Below, piece after piece: positions 49,893 through 57,804 of a stretch of 64,000 nt of DNA. Within the stretch, counting starts at the first letter, position 1; each line of letters opens with the position of its first letter. The notes under the pieces were generated by a model. That model had not been told where the DNA came from, did not search any database, and saw only the letters and a program-made list of their open reading frames with translations. This stretch comes from VRUE01 sp963702175 (GTDB taxonomy: Bacteria; Actinomycetota; Thermoleophilia; Solirubrobacterales; 70-9), in NCBI GenBank assembly GCA_963702175.1, contig OY969721.1, forward strand, positions 1,178,001 through 1,242,000, written 5' to 3'. The translations under genes and the position numbers were made by a program.

Positions 49893-51389
49893 ATGACCAG
49901 AAACGCTCAAGAGGTCACAAGGAAAGAGACCGGCACTCCGGCTGAAACCTCCCCCGCCCCACCGGCGAGCTCCGAGGTAGCGACGCGCCTCGGCCTCACC
50001 GGACCGAGCGGATCGCGGCGCCGTGGCGCGCTGCTGCGCCGCCTGCTCGCTACAGGCGACTGGATCGCGATCCTCGCGGCTCTCTGCCTGGCCACCGCGG
50101 CGACCGCGACAACCGATGTCGCGGTCCTGTTCTGGGCGCTCCTCTTCAGCCCCGCTTGGATCCTGGTGCTGAAGCTGCACGGCCTCTACGACAACGACCA
50201 CCGGCGGATCCGCCACAGCACGCTCGACGAGCTGCCCGCGCTCGTAACGGCTAGCGCCCTCGGCACGATCGCCCTCGACGGCCTACTCGCCCTCAGTCCG
50301 GTCGGGCCGCTCTCTGCCAACAGCGCGATCCTGGTCGGTGTCGGTGGGCTAGTCGGGACCTTCGTCGCCCGCGCAGTGCTGCGCTTCTTCTGGCACCACC
50401 TGACCGGCGTCGCGATCGGCGTGGTGATCGGCCCGGCCGCGGCCGCGAACGTGATCGCCCGGCGGCTCGCCACCCACCCCGAGGCCCGCCTGGGACTCGT
50501 CGGCTACCTCCACCCGGAGCAGACCAGCGCCGGGGAGAAGGGGTTGCCTTGGCTCGGCTCGGTCGAGGACATTTCCCGCGTCGCCGAGCAACACCAGGTC
50601 GAACGCGTCGTCGTCACCGAGGAGGAGATGAGCGAGCCGTCCGCGGAGCGGCTGATCGAGGAGTGCAAGGCCGCTGGCCTTGGCCTCACCTTCCTCCCCC
50701 AGCACTACGGCCTGCTCGGGCCGGGGATCGAGCTCAACCGCCTGGCGGAGCTGCCGGTGCTCGACTTCCGCTTCTCCGATCCACCCCGCTCGACGATGGC
50801 GATGAAGCGATTCCTCGACCTCGTCGTCTCGGGGACGCTGCTGGCACTCCTCTCCCCCCTGATCGCCGCCGCCGCACTGCTGATCCTGATCGACTCCGGC
50901 GGCCCCGTCTTCTTCCGCCAGCGGCGCGTCGGCAAGGACGGAAAGACGTTCACGGTGCTGAAGTTCCGCACGATGGTGGTCGACGCCGAGGAGCGGTTGG
51001 GTGAGGTCGTCGACTTGGCCGAACTCGACCAACCCGCCTTCAAGATCCGCGACGACCCGCGCGTGACCCGCGCCGGCCGCCCCCTGCGCCGCACCAGCTT
51101 CGACGAGATGCCCCAGCTGATCAACGTGCTCCGCGGCGACATGTCTCTGGTCGGGCCGCGCCCCGAGGAGGAGGCCGTCGTCGCCCTCTACAACGAGCGC
51201 CAACGTATCCGACTCAAGATCAAGCCGGGGCTGACCGGCCCGATGCAGGTCTACGGGCGCGGCGACCTCACCTTCGAGGAGCGGCTGGCGATGGAGCGCG
51301 ACTACCTCGACAACCTCTCGATCGCCGGCGACCTGGCGATTCTGCTGCGCACGCCGCGCGCGATCGTGCGCGGCGACGGCGCGTACTAA
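49893..51389 (+). CDS. Polyprenyl-phosphate sugar-1-phosphate transferase (WbaP/WcaJ-like)
   Basis: 498 residues. Five N-terminal helices and a CoA-binding-like domain (about 165-285) precede the bacterial sugar transferase domain (from about 305): KRFLDLVVSGTLLALLSPLI, QRRVGKDGKTFTVLKFRTM, RRTSFDEMPQLINVLRGDMS and VGPRP. The enzyme transfers the first sugar phosphate to undecaprenyl phosphate, starting glycan assembly. Its gene follows the ligase by seven bases and precedes a GT2 gene by seven, so the three form an operon. Confidence 0.92.
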   Translation: MTRNAQEVTRKETGTPAETSPAPPASSEVATRLGLTGPSGSRRRGALLRRLLATGDWIAILAALCLATAATATTDVAVLFWALLFSPAWILVLKLHGLYDNDHRRIRHSTLDELPALVTASALGTIALDGLLALSPVGPLSANSAILVGVGGLVGTFVARAVLRFFWHHLTGVAIGVVIGPAAAANVIARRLATHPEARLGLVGYLHPEQTSAGEKGLPWLGSVEDISRVAEQHQVERVVVTEEEMSEPSAERLIEECKAAGLGLTFLPQHYGLLGPGIELNRLAELPVLDFRFSDPPRSTMAMKRFLDLVVSGTLLALLSPLIAAAALLILIDSGGPVFFRQRRVGKDGKTFTVLKFRTMVVDAEERLGEVVDLAELDQPAFKIRDDPRVTRAGRPLRRTSFDEMPQLINVLRGDMSLVGPRPEEEAVVALYNERQRIRLKIKPGLTGPMQVYGRGDLTFEERLAMERDYLDNLSIAGDLAILLRTPRAIVRGDGAY

Positions 51390-51396
51390 GCGCGCG

Positions 51397-52269
51397 ATGA
51401 CGGGCGCTCCCGACCTCGAGGTCGTCATCGTCAGCCATGGCGCCGAAGAGCTGCTGCGCCGCTGCCTGCGCTCGCTGCGCGAGCACCCGGCGCAGGGAGA
51501 GATGCGGGTCACCGTCGTCGACAGCGGCAGCCCTGACTTGACCCCGGACATGGTCGCGCGTGAGTTCCCGGAGGTCCGGCTGCTGCGCCGCGGCAACATC
51601 GGCTTCTCCGCCGCCAACAACCTCGTCCTGCGTGAGGACGCCGCCGGCACCGTCCTCCTGCTCAACCCCGACACCGAGGTCTACGCAGGAACGCTCGACG
51701 CCGGCCTGGCGCGCCTGCACGCGGACGAGCGGATCGGCATGGTCGGGGTGAAGCTGGTGACCGAGTCGGGAGAGCTGGACCACGCCTGCAAGCGCTCCTT
51801 CCCGACCCCCCTGGGCGCCCTGGCGCACTTCACCGGGATCGGGCGCGCAAATGGCGCCGCAGCGTCGCTCAGCCAGTACCGCGCGACGCACCTGGGCGAC
51901 GACGAGGCTGGCGAGGTGGACGCCGTCAACGGCGCCTTCATGCTCTGCCGGGCCGAGGCGGTGCGCGAGGTCGGGCTGCTGGACGAGGGCTACTGGCTCT
52001 ACATGGAGGATCTCGACTGGTGCCGTCGCTTCTGGGAGGCGGAATGGAAAGTCTTCTACGAGCCCGCCGGGGTCGCCCTGCACGTCAAGGGAGGCTCCAG
52101 TCGCGGGCGGCGGGCGGCGAAGCAAGAGGTCGCCTTCCACCGCGGTATGGGCCGTTTCTACCGCCGTTTCGAGGCGGAAGAACGCAATCCCCTGGTCAAC
52201 GCTGCCGTCTACGCCGGGATCGGCGCCAAGCTCGCCGTCAGCTTGGCGAGGACGGCTCTCAGCCGCTGA
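51397..52269 (+). CDS. GT2 family glycosyltransferase
   Basis: 290 residues. EVVIVSHGAEELLRRCLRSL, then GNIGFSAANN and LLLNPDTEVY as the nucleotide-sugar site, and GAFMLCRAEAV with LYMEDLDWCRRFWEA as the acceptor-side ED motif, place it in the rhamnosyltransferase-like GT2 group. It likely extends the lipid-linked glycan in the cytoplasm, with rhamnose as a natural candidate given the neighbouring rml genes. It converges with the methyltransferase gene at 52276. Confidence 0.9.
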   Translation: MTGAPDLEVVIVSHGAEELLRRCLRSLREHPAQGEMRVTVVDSGSPDLTPDMVAREFPEVRLLRRGNIGFSAANNLVLREDAAGTVLLLNPDTEVYAGTLDAGLARLHADERIGMVGVKLVTESGELDHACKRSFPTPLGALAHFTGIGRANGAAASLSQYRATHLGDDEAGEVDAVNGAFMLCRAEAVREVGLLDEGYWLYMEDLDWCRRFWEAEWKVFYEPAGVALHVKGGSSRGRRAAKQEVAFHRGMGRFYRRFEAEERNPLVNAAVYAGIGAKLAVSLARTALSR

Positions 52270-52275
52270 AGGAGC

Positions 52276-53094
52276 TCAGCCGCGCCGCTCGGCGACGATG
52301 ACGTCCTGCAGGGTCGGCGCCCCGGGGGCGTTGGCCCAGCCGCCGAAGTGGATCGGCTCGCGAATCTCGAGGCCGGCGCGGCCGAGCATCGCCCGCGCCT
52401 CGTCGAGGCGGTAGGCGACCGCCTCCTCCGGCAGCCGTGGATCGGTGGTGGCGGCACCGTCGATCTCGTGCTCGAAGCGGAAGGTGGCGCGGCCGGCCGC
52501 CATCTCACGCTCCGCCTCAGCAGTGAGCAGGAAGAAGGTGAGGAAGCAGGTCCCTCCCGGTCGCAGCACCCGAGCAGTCTCCTCCAGGTAGTGCAGAGCC
52601 TCATCGTGGACGAGGTGGGTGAAGAGCGAAGTGGCGAAGGCGAAATCAAAGGAGACGTCCGGATAGGGGAAGCGGAACTCGGCCGCGGAGAGGTCGCCGA
52701 ACGGGTTGTACTTGGGGTTGTAGACAGGCGCCCAGGAGAACTCGAACTCGGGGTGACGTGGAGTGATGTGGCGGCTGCACCAGCGCACCATCTCCCGGCC
52801 GACGTCGAAGCCGGCGTAGGAGCCGCCCTGCAGATACTCGGTTAGCGGGATCGCCATTCGGCCGATGCCGCAGCCGACGTCGAGCACGTCGTCTTCGGAG
52901 CGTAGCCCGCCCATGTCGACGAAGTGGCCGAGGAACTCGCGCCCGGTCTGCTCGAAGTCGCCGCCGCCGACGAAGGAGAGCCCCCGCGGTGGGATCAGCC
53001 GGGCGCGCCGCTCGCGGCGGTGGAGCAGGTCGTAGGGCGCCCAGAGCGCCCTACGAGCGGCCGCCTTCAGCAGGTAGATCGCGCGGGCTCTCAC
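52276..53094 (-). CDS. Class I SAM-dependent methyltransferase
   Basis: 272 residues from a GTG at 53094 whose bases overlap the TGA of rmlC. Motif I is DDVLDVGCGIGRMAIPL, followed by YAGFDVGREMVRW, and FAFATSLFTHL. It resembles methyltransferases that modify sugars or aglycones in polysaccharide clusters, so O- or C-methylation of rhamnose is a reasonable guess. The arrangement with rmlC implies co-translation. Confidence 0.85.
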   Translation of the reverse strand: MRARAIYLLKAAARRALWAPYDLLHRRERRARLIPPRGLSFVGGGDFEQTGREFLGHFVDMGGLRSEDDVLDVGCGIGRMAIPLTEYLQGGSYAGFDVGREMVRWCSRHITPRHPEFEFSWAPVYNPKYNPFGDLSAAEFRFPYPDVSFDFAFATSLFTHLVHDEALHYLEETARVLRPGGTCFLTFFLLTAEAEREMAAGRATFRFEHEIDGAATTDPRLPEEAVAYRLDEARAMLGRAGLEIREPIHFGGWANAPGAPTLQDVIVAERRG

Positions 53095-53657
53095 CCGTGC
53101 TCGAAGGGGAGCGTCTCCGCCACCTCGGCGAGGCGGGGGGCGGTCTTGTCGCGCTCGGAGAGGAGCGGCTCGGCGCCGGCGTGAACCGGCCACTCGACGG
53201 CCACGTCAGGGTCGTCCCAGGCGATGCCCGCCTCGGCTGCTGGGTCGTAGGTGCTGGAGAGCAGGTAGGTGACGTCGGCGACCTCGCTGAGGACGAGGAA
53301 GCCGTGGCCGAAGCCGACCGGGACGAAGAGCTGGCGGTGAGCCTCGTCGTCGAGGATATGGCCCTCCCACTGCCCGTAGGTCGGCGAGCCGCGGCGCAGG
53401 TCGACGGCGACGTCGAAGATCGCCCCGCGCGGGCAGCGGACCAGCTTCGCCTGCCCCGGTGAAGTCTGGAAGTGCAGCCCGCGCAGGGTGTTCCTCGAGG
53501 AGCGCGAGTGGTTGTGCTGGACCAGCTCGACGTCGACGCCCAGCTCGGCCCAGGCGTCGCGGCGGTAGGTCTCCACCACGAAGCCGCGCTCGTCGCCATA
53601 GACCGTGGGCTCGAGCAGAACTACGCCATCGAGCTTCGTCGGCAGCTGCTCCGGCAT
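53091..53657 (-). CDS. rfbC: dTDP-4-dehydrorhamnose 3,5-epimerase
   Basis: 188 residues from the ATG at 53657, which overlaps the rmlB stop (TGATG). A cupin-like barrel with VYGDERGFVVETYRRDAWA, TLRGLHFQTSP carrying the catalytic His, PVGFGHGFLVLS and VTYLLSSTYDPAAEAGIAWD. Third enzyme in dTDP-L-rhamnose synthesis. Downstream is the coupled methyltransferase. Confidence 0.95.
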   Translation of the reverse strand: MPEQLPTKLDGVVLLEPTVYGDERGFVVETYRRDAWAELGVDVELVQHNHSRSSRNTLRGLHFQTSPGQAKLVRCPRGAIFDVAVDLRRGSPTYGQWEGHILDDEAHRQLFVPVGFGHGFLVLSEVADVTYLLSSTYDPAAEAGIAWDDPDVAVEWPVHAGAEPLLSERDKTAPRLAEVAETLPFEHG

Positions 53658-54640
53658 CAGCTGAGCGTCTTGCCGTACTGCTTCTCGTAGTACTCGCGGT
53701 ACTCGCCGGAGCGGATTGGTCCCCACCACTCCTCGTTCTCGCGGTACCACTGGACTGTGCGCTCTAGCCCCTCGGCGAAGTGCACCTGCGCCTCCCAGCC
53801 GAGCTCCGTCTTCAGCTTCTCGGAGGAGAGCGAGTAGCGGCGGTCATGCCCCGGGCGGTCGGCGACGTACTCGATCAGCGATTCGTCGGCGCCGGCCAGT
53901 TCGATCACCCGCTGCACTACCTCGATGTTCTCGCACTCGTCGGGGCCGCCGACGTTGTAGGCCTCACCGGCGCGGCCCTTCGTCAGCACCGTGTGGATGC
54001 CGCGGCAGAAGTCCTCGACGTAGAGCCAGTTGCGGACCTGCTTGCCATCGCCGTAGACCGGCAATGAGTCGCCGTGGAGCGCGTTCAGCACCATCAGCGG
54101 GATCAGCTTCTCCGGGTACTGGCGCGGCCCGTAGTTGTTGGAGCCGCGAACGATCGAGGCCTCGATCCCGTAGGTGTGGACGTGGGCGGAGACGAGCAGG
54201 TCACCGGCAGCCTTGGTCGCCGAGTAGGGCGAGGAGGGGTCGAGCGGCGAGGTCTCAGTGAAGGACCCGGACTCGATCGAGCCGTAGACCTCATCGGTGG
54301 AGACCTGCAAGTAGCGGGAGACCCCGAGCTCGCGGGCGGTGTCGAGCAGGACCCCGGTGCCGATCACGTGGGTGCGGGCAAAAGCGTCCTGGTCATCGAT
54401 CGAGCGGTCGACATGGGACTCGGCGGCGAAGTTGACGACCGCGTCGCAGCCCTCCATCGCCTCGTGCACCACAGCTGGGTCCTCGATTCCGCCGACGACG
54501 AGCTCGGTGCCCTCGGGCAGGTTCTCGCGCCGGCCGGCGTATGTGAGCTTGTCAAGCACCCGCACCTCGTGCTCGCCTCCGACGAGGCGCACGTAGGTGG
54601 AACCGATGAAGCCGGCGGCGCCGGTGACGAGGAGCTTCAC
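53657..54640 (-). CDS. rfbB: dTDP-glucose 4,6-dehydratase
   Basis: 327 residues from a GTG. Rossmann motif GAAGFIGSTYVR (7-18), the catalytic TDEVYGS and YSATKAAGDLL, NNYGPRQYPEKLIPL and the C-terminal TVQWYRENEEWW confirm RmlB. It converts dTDP-glucose to the 4-keto-6-deoxy sugar. Upstream, in the gap to rmlD, lie a tRNA-like gene and a long hairpin. Confidence 0.96.
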   Translation of the reverse strand: MKLLVTGAAGFIGSTYVRLVGGEHEVRVLDKLTYAGRRENLPEGTELVVGGIEDPAVVHEAMEGCDAVVNFAAESHVDRSIDDQDAFARTHVIGTGVLLDTARELGVSRYLQVSTDEVYGSIESGSFTETSPLDPSSPYSATKAAGDLLVSAHVHTYGIEASIVRGSNNYGPRQYPEKLIPLMVLNALHGDSLPVYGDGKQVRNWLYVEDFCRGIHTVLTKGRAGEAYNVGGPDECENIEVVQRVIELAGADESLIEYVADRPGHDRRYSLSSEKLKTELGWEAQVHFAEGLERTVQWYRENEEWWGPIRSGEYREYYEKQYGKTLS

Positions 54641-54676
54641 GCGGCGGAAGAGTAGCGATCCTCAAACGACAAGACC

Positions 54677-54782
54677 CGCCGGAGCGGGTCGAGTCTGGTG
54701 AAGCGGGGAACCACCCCGCAGGCGGATGACACCCGTGTCTTAGGCTACCACGGCCCACCCCAGACTCGAACCCGCTCCGGCG
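54677..54782 (+). ncRNA. Long cloverleaf-like hairpin beside the 8/4 tRNA
   Basis: The arms 54677-54698 and 54760-54782 pair over 22 bp with one bulge. Inside, on the plus strand, lie a 6-bp GCGGGG/CCCCGC hairpin with loop AACCA, an arm GGCGG-ATGACAC-CCGTG with the same 7-nt loop as the neighbouring tRNA, and GGC-TACCACG-GCC. The order resembles D, anticodon and T arms on a greatly extended acceptor. The T loop lacks the TTCGA consensus, so it is not an ordinary tRNA. Strand is tentative; the minus strand also folds. Confidence 0.45.
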
Positions 54783-54791
54783 ATCTATCTG

Positions 54792-54880
54792 CGGAGGGCG
54801 CCGGACTCGAACCGGATCCGAGGGTTAGTCGGACATGGTGGGTGTCATCCACCTGAAGGCACCTGCCTCCGTCACCCTCC
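54792..54880 (-). tRNA. Type II tRNA-like gene with 8/4 acceptor-T architecture, anticodon GAC
   Basis: 89 nt. Acceptor GGAGGGTG pairs with CGCCCTCC over 8 bp; T stem CCGG/CCGG is 4 bp with a canonical TTCGAGT loop; D stem GGAGGC/GCCTTC is 6 bp with a 4-nt AGGT loop; anticodon arm GGTGG-ATGACAC-CCACC gives anticodon GAC (Val codons GUC/GUU); variable arm TCCGA-CTAACCC-TCGGA is long. G73 is serine-like and CCA is not encoded, as for the other three tRNAs here. This is the 8/4 form of the 'allo-tRNAs' found in a minority of bacteria. Confidence 0.75.
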
Positions 54881-54915
54881 TACGAGCGACGCTAGCAGTG
54901 AAATTCGCGCCACGA

Positions 54916-54947
54916 CAAAGTGTGAGTGAATTGATCCACACACTTTG
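54916..54947. repeat. Inverted repeat CAAAGTGTG / CACACTTTG
   Basis: A perfect 9-bp inverted repeat with a 14-base spacer, in an AT-richer stretch between rfbD and the tRNA-like gene. It may be a protein-binding site or a weak hairpin ending the rfbA-rfbD transcript. Confidence 0.5.
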
Positions 54948-54998
54948 CACTTCCGTTTGACATTAGTGTGGTGTGGGTCACAAAAGGGTGAGAGAAGG

Positions 54999-55850
54999 TC
55001 AGGCAGCCGCCTGGTCACTTGGGCGCTGGGCCAGGTAGCCGGCGAGGCCGTCACGCCAGGCGGGCAGCTCGATCGCGTGCCGACGTTGGCTGACCAGGGC
55101 TGAGTAGGGCGGGCGCGGCGCCGGCCGCCCCAGCATCTCGGTGGTCGCGGAGAGCACCCGGCACTCGACCTCAGCCTGCTCGAAGATCTCGCGCGCGAAC
55201 TCGTACCAGGAGCAGCTGCCGGCGGCTGCCATGTGGTGGATGCCGAACTCGATCCCCTCGATCAGGCGGACGATGCCGTAGGCAAGGTGCCAGGTGTAGG
55301 TCGGCGAGCCGACCTGGTCACGCACGACCAGCACCTCGTTCTGGGTGGTGGCGAGCCGCAGCATGGTCTCGACGAAGTTGGAGCCGCCGATTCCGAACAG
55401 CCAGGAGGAACGGACGACGAAGTGACGTTTGTTGGCGGCGGCGGTCGTTTCCTCGCCCGCCAGCTTGGTGCGCCCGTAGGCGGAGAGCGGCGCCGTCTCG
55501 TCGGTCTCGACGTAGGGGGCACCCTTGGCGCCGTCGAAGACGTAGTCGCTGGAGACGTAGACGACGCTTGCGTCGACCGTGGCGGCGGCGGCGGCGATGT
55601 GGGCCGCGCCGGCCCCGTTCACCTCGAGCGCCGCATCCTCGGCCTCCTCGGCGCCGTCGACGTCGGTCCAGGCGGCGCAGTTGATCACCACGTCGGGCCG
55701 CTCCTGCTCGATCTTCGCCTTGACCGTCGCCTCGTCGGTGACGTCGAGCTCGGTGTGGCCGAAGCCGACCACGTCGTGGCCAGCGTTGCCGGCGGCGAGA
55801 ACGACGTCGCGCCCCAACATCCCGCCGGCGCCCGTAATCAGGACCTTCAT
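54999..55850 (-). CDS. rfbD: dTDP-4-dehydrorhamnose reductase
   Basis: 283 residues. GAGGMLGRDVV (7-17), VYVSSDYVFDGAKGAPY, and the catalytic YGRTKLAGEE identify RmlD, which reduces the 4-keto sugar to dTDP-L-rhamnose using NAD(P)H. It starts 13 bases after rmlA ends and is thus co-transcribed with it, but is separated from rmlB by the tRNA-containing gap. Confidence 0.95.
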   Translation of the reverse strand: MKVLITGAGGMLGRDVVLAAGNAGHDVVGFGHTELDVTDEATVKAKIEQERPDVVINCAAWTDVDGAEEAEDAALEVNGAGAAHIAAAAATVDASVVYVSSDYVFDGAKGAPYVETDETAPLSAYGRTKLAGEETTAAANKRHFVVRSSWLFGIGGSNFVETMLRLATTQNEVLVVRDQVGSPTYTWHLAYGIVRLIEGIEFGIHHMAAAGSCSWYEFAREIFEQAEVECRVLSATTEMLGRPAPRPPYSALVSQRRHAIELPAWRDGLAGYLAQRPSDQAAA

Positions 55851-55863
55851 CGCGCGGCCCCCA

Positions 55864-56940
55864 TCAGATGATCTTGATCTCCGACTTGTCGCCGACCAGC
55901 ATCCGCAGCGTCTTCGGCATCCCGTCGCTGCGGGTCAGCTTGACTTCGCGGCCGAGCAGGCTGGCCTCCATGCGGGTGCCTAGGTCCTCGACCACGGAGC
56001 CGGCGAGGACGATTGAGTGCTCGATTTCGGAGCGGCAGATGCGGACGTCCTCGCCAATTGAGGTGTAGGGGCCGACGTAGGCGGACTCGATGCGGGCGCC
56101 GGCGCCGATCACGGCCGGGCCGCGGACGACGGAGTCGTTGACGACGGCGCCCTCCTCGATCACGACACGGCCCTCGACCCGCGAGTTCTCGTCGACCTCG
56201 CCCTCGATTCGCGTCTCGACGTCCTCCAGCACCAGTCGGTTCGCCTCGAGCATGTCGGCGAGCTGGCCGGTGTCCTTCCACCAGCCGCTGACGACCTCCG
56301 ACTGAACGGTGTGGTCGTCCTCGATCAGCTTCTGGATCGCCTCCGTTATCTCGAGCTCGCCGCGCCAGGAGGGCTCGAGCGTTCGCGCCGCCTCGAAGAT
56401 CGAGGGCTGGAAGAGGTAGACGCCTACCAGGGCGAGGTTGGACGGCGGGTCTTTGGGCTTCTCGACCAGGCGCACGATCCGCTCGCCGTCGAGCTCCGCG
56501 ACTCCGTAGTGCTGCGGGTCGGAGACGGGGGTGAGCAGGATCAGCGCGTCCGGTTCGGCCTCGCGGAAGCTGTCGACGAGGCCGCGCAGGCCGTCGGCGA
56601 GCAGGTTGTCGCCGAGGTACATGACGAAGGGCGAGCCGCCGATGAACTCCTCCGCGGTCAGCACCGCGTGGGCGAGCCCGGCCGGCTCGTCCTGGAGGAT
56701 GTAGGTGATCTCGGCGCCGAAGACGGAGCCGTCCCCGGCCGCCGCGCGGATCTCGTCACCGGTCTCGGGCGCGATGATGATGCCGATCTCGGTGACGCCG
56801 GCGTCGACCAGGGCCTCGATCCCGTAGAAGAGCACGGGCTTGTTGGCGACGGGCACCAGCTGCTTGGCGGAGGTGTGGGTGATCGGGCGCAGCCGCGTTC
56901 CGGCCCCGCCCGAGAGAATCAGGCCCTTGAGGTCTTGCAC
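55864..56940 (-). CDS. rfbA: Glucose-1-phosphate thymidylyltransferase, long form
   Basis: 358 residues from the GTG at 56940 (VQDLKGLILSGGAGTRLRPI). The nucleotide-binding signature LSGGAGTRLRP, YLGDNLLADG and WKDTGQLADMLEAN are followed by a left-handed beta-helix tail of hexapeptide repeats (about 245-340). This longer form is frequent in actinobacteria and archaea. It makes dTDP-glucose, the first step to rhamnose. It diverges from the GT2 gene at 56968. Confidence 0.92.
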   Translation of the reverse strand: MQDLKGLILSGGAGTRLRPITHTSAKQLVPVANKPVLFYGIEALVDAGVTEIGIIIAPETGDEIRAAAGDGSVFGAEITYILQDEPAGLAHAVLTAEEFIGGSPFVMYLGDNLLADGLRGLVDSFREAEPDALILLTPVSDPQHYGVAELDGERIVRLVEKPKDPPSNLALVGVYLFQPSIFEAARTLEPSWRGELEITEAIQKLIEDDHTVQSEVVSGWWKDTGQLADMLEANRLVLEDVETRIEGEVDENSRVEGRVVIEEGAVVNDSVVRGPAVIGAGARIESAYVGPYTSIGEDVRICRSEIEHSIVLAGSVVEDLGTRMEASLLGREVKLTRSDGMPKTLRMLVGDKSEIKII

Positions 56941-56967
56941 GGTCGGGAAGGCTATCGTCGCGTCGCG

Positions 56968-57798
56968 ATGAGCCCCACTTCGCAGCAACTACCCGCGGTC
57001 GACATCGCGATCGTCAACTGGAACACCTCGGAGGCGGCCGTGGCCGCGGCACGGGCCTACGCGTCCTCGACCGGGGTCGAGGCGCGGGTGACGCTGGTCG
57101 ACAACGCCTCGGCCGCGGAGCAGCGGGGGCTGCTCGCGGCGGCCAGGCTGCCAGGGGTGCGGCTGGTGCTGAGCGAGGAGAACGCCGGCTACGGCACCGC
57201 CGCCAACCAGGCGCTCCGTGGCGGCACGGCGGAGGCGGTGTGCGTCAGCAATGCCGACGTCCTCCCCGAGCCGGCGGCGCTCGCTGTGCTGGCCGAGGCT
57301 GCCCGGCAGGAGCCGCGGGCGGGAGTCGTCGCGCCGGCCTTCGACGACGACGCCGGCTACCACGCGGAGCTACCCAGCGGCCTGGCGGTTCTCGGCCAGG
57401 CGTTCGCGGGCTCCTTCATGCGGCGGGCGGTCGCCAGCCCGCCGGCGGGTGAGACCGTGGAGATCGGCCAGCCATCCGGCGCTTGCTTCGTCATGCGACG
57501 CGAGGCCTGGGAGCGGCTCGGCGGCTTCGACGAGGACTTTCACCTCTGGTATGAGGATGTCGACCTGGCGAAGCGCTTGCGCGAGGCCGGCTACCGCAAC
57601 CTGGTCGTCGGCTCAGCCCGCGTCAAACACGCCAACGCGACCTCCTTCCGCCAACTCGACAGCGGCACGCTGCAGGCGCTGCGGCTCGCCTCGCTGCGCC
57701 GCTACATCGAGAAGCACCACCGCGCCCTGAGGCCGGTCGCGGCGCCGCTGCTGCGCCTCTCGGGAGCGCTGCGGGCGAGACCGCGGGGAGAGAGCTGA
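56968..57798 (+). CDS. GT2 family glycosyltransferase
   Basis: 276 residues from the ATG at 56968; the longer upstream frame is antisense to rmlA. VDIAIVNWNTSEAAVAAARA, ENAGYGTAANQAL, CVSNADVLPEP and QPSGACFVMRREAWERLGGF with LWYEDVDLAKRL show a rhamnosyltransferase-type GT2. It is six bases upstream of the next GT2 gene, in an operon that runs to the ABC exporter. Confidence 0.9.
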   Translation: MSPTSQQLPAVDIAIVNWNTSEAAVAAARAYASSTGVEARVTLVDNASAAEQRGLLAAARLPGVRLVLSEENAGYGTAANQALRGGTAEAVCVSNADVLPEPAALAVLAEAARQEPRAGVVAPAFDDDAGYHAELPSGLAVLGQAFAGSFMRRAVASPPAGETVEIGQPSGACFVMRREAWERLGGFDEDFHLWYEDVDLAKRLREAGYRNLVVGSARVKHANATSFRQLDSGTLQALRLASLRRYIEKHHRALRPVAAPLLRLSGALRARPRGES

Positions 57799-57804
57799 GG
57801 AACG

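Larger units (their letters stand above)
54641..54998. other. Gene-free gap holding two tRNA-like structures
   Basis: No protein gene is supported in this 358-bp gap between rfbB and rfbD. It contains the 106-nt hairpin (54677-54782), the 8/4 tRNA-like gene (54792-54880) and a 9-bp inverted repeat (54916-54947). Confidence 0.8.

Noticed and set aside
54792..54880. Interpretation as selenocysteine tRNA
   Set aside because: The D arm and 8-bp acceptor fit, but no TCA anticodon can be placed in the anticodon loop (ATGACAC), and no selenocysteine gene is seen nearby.
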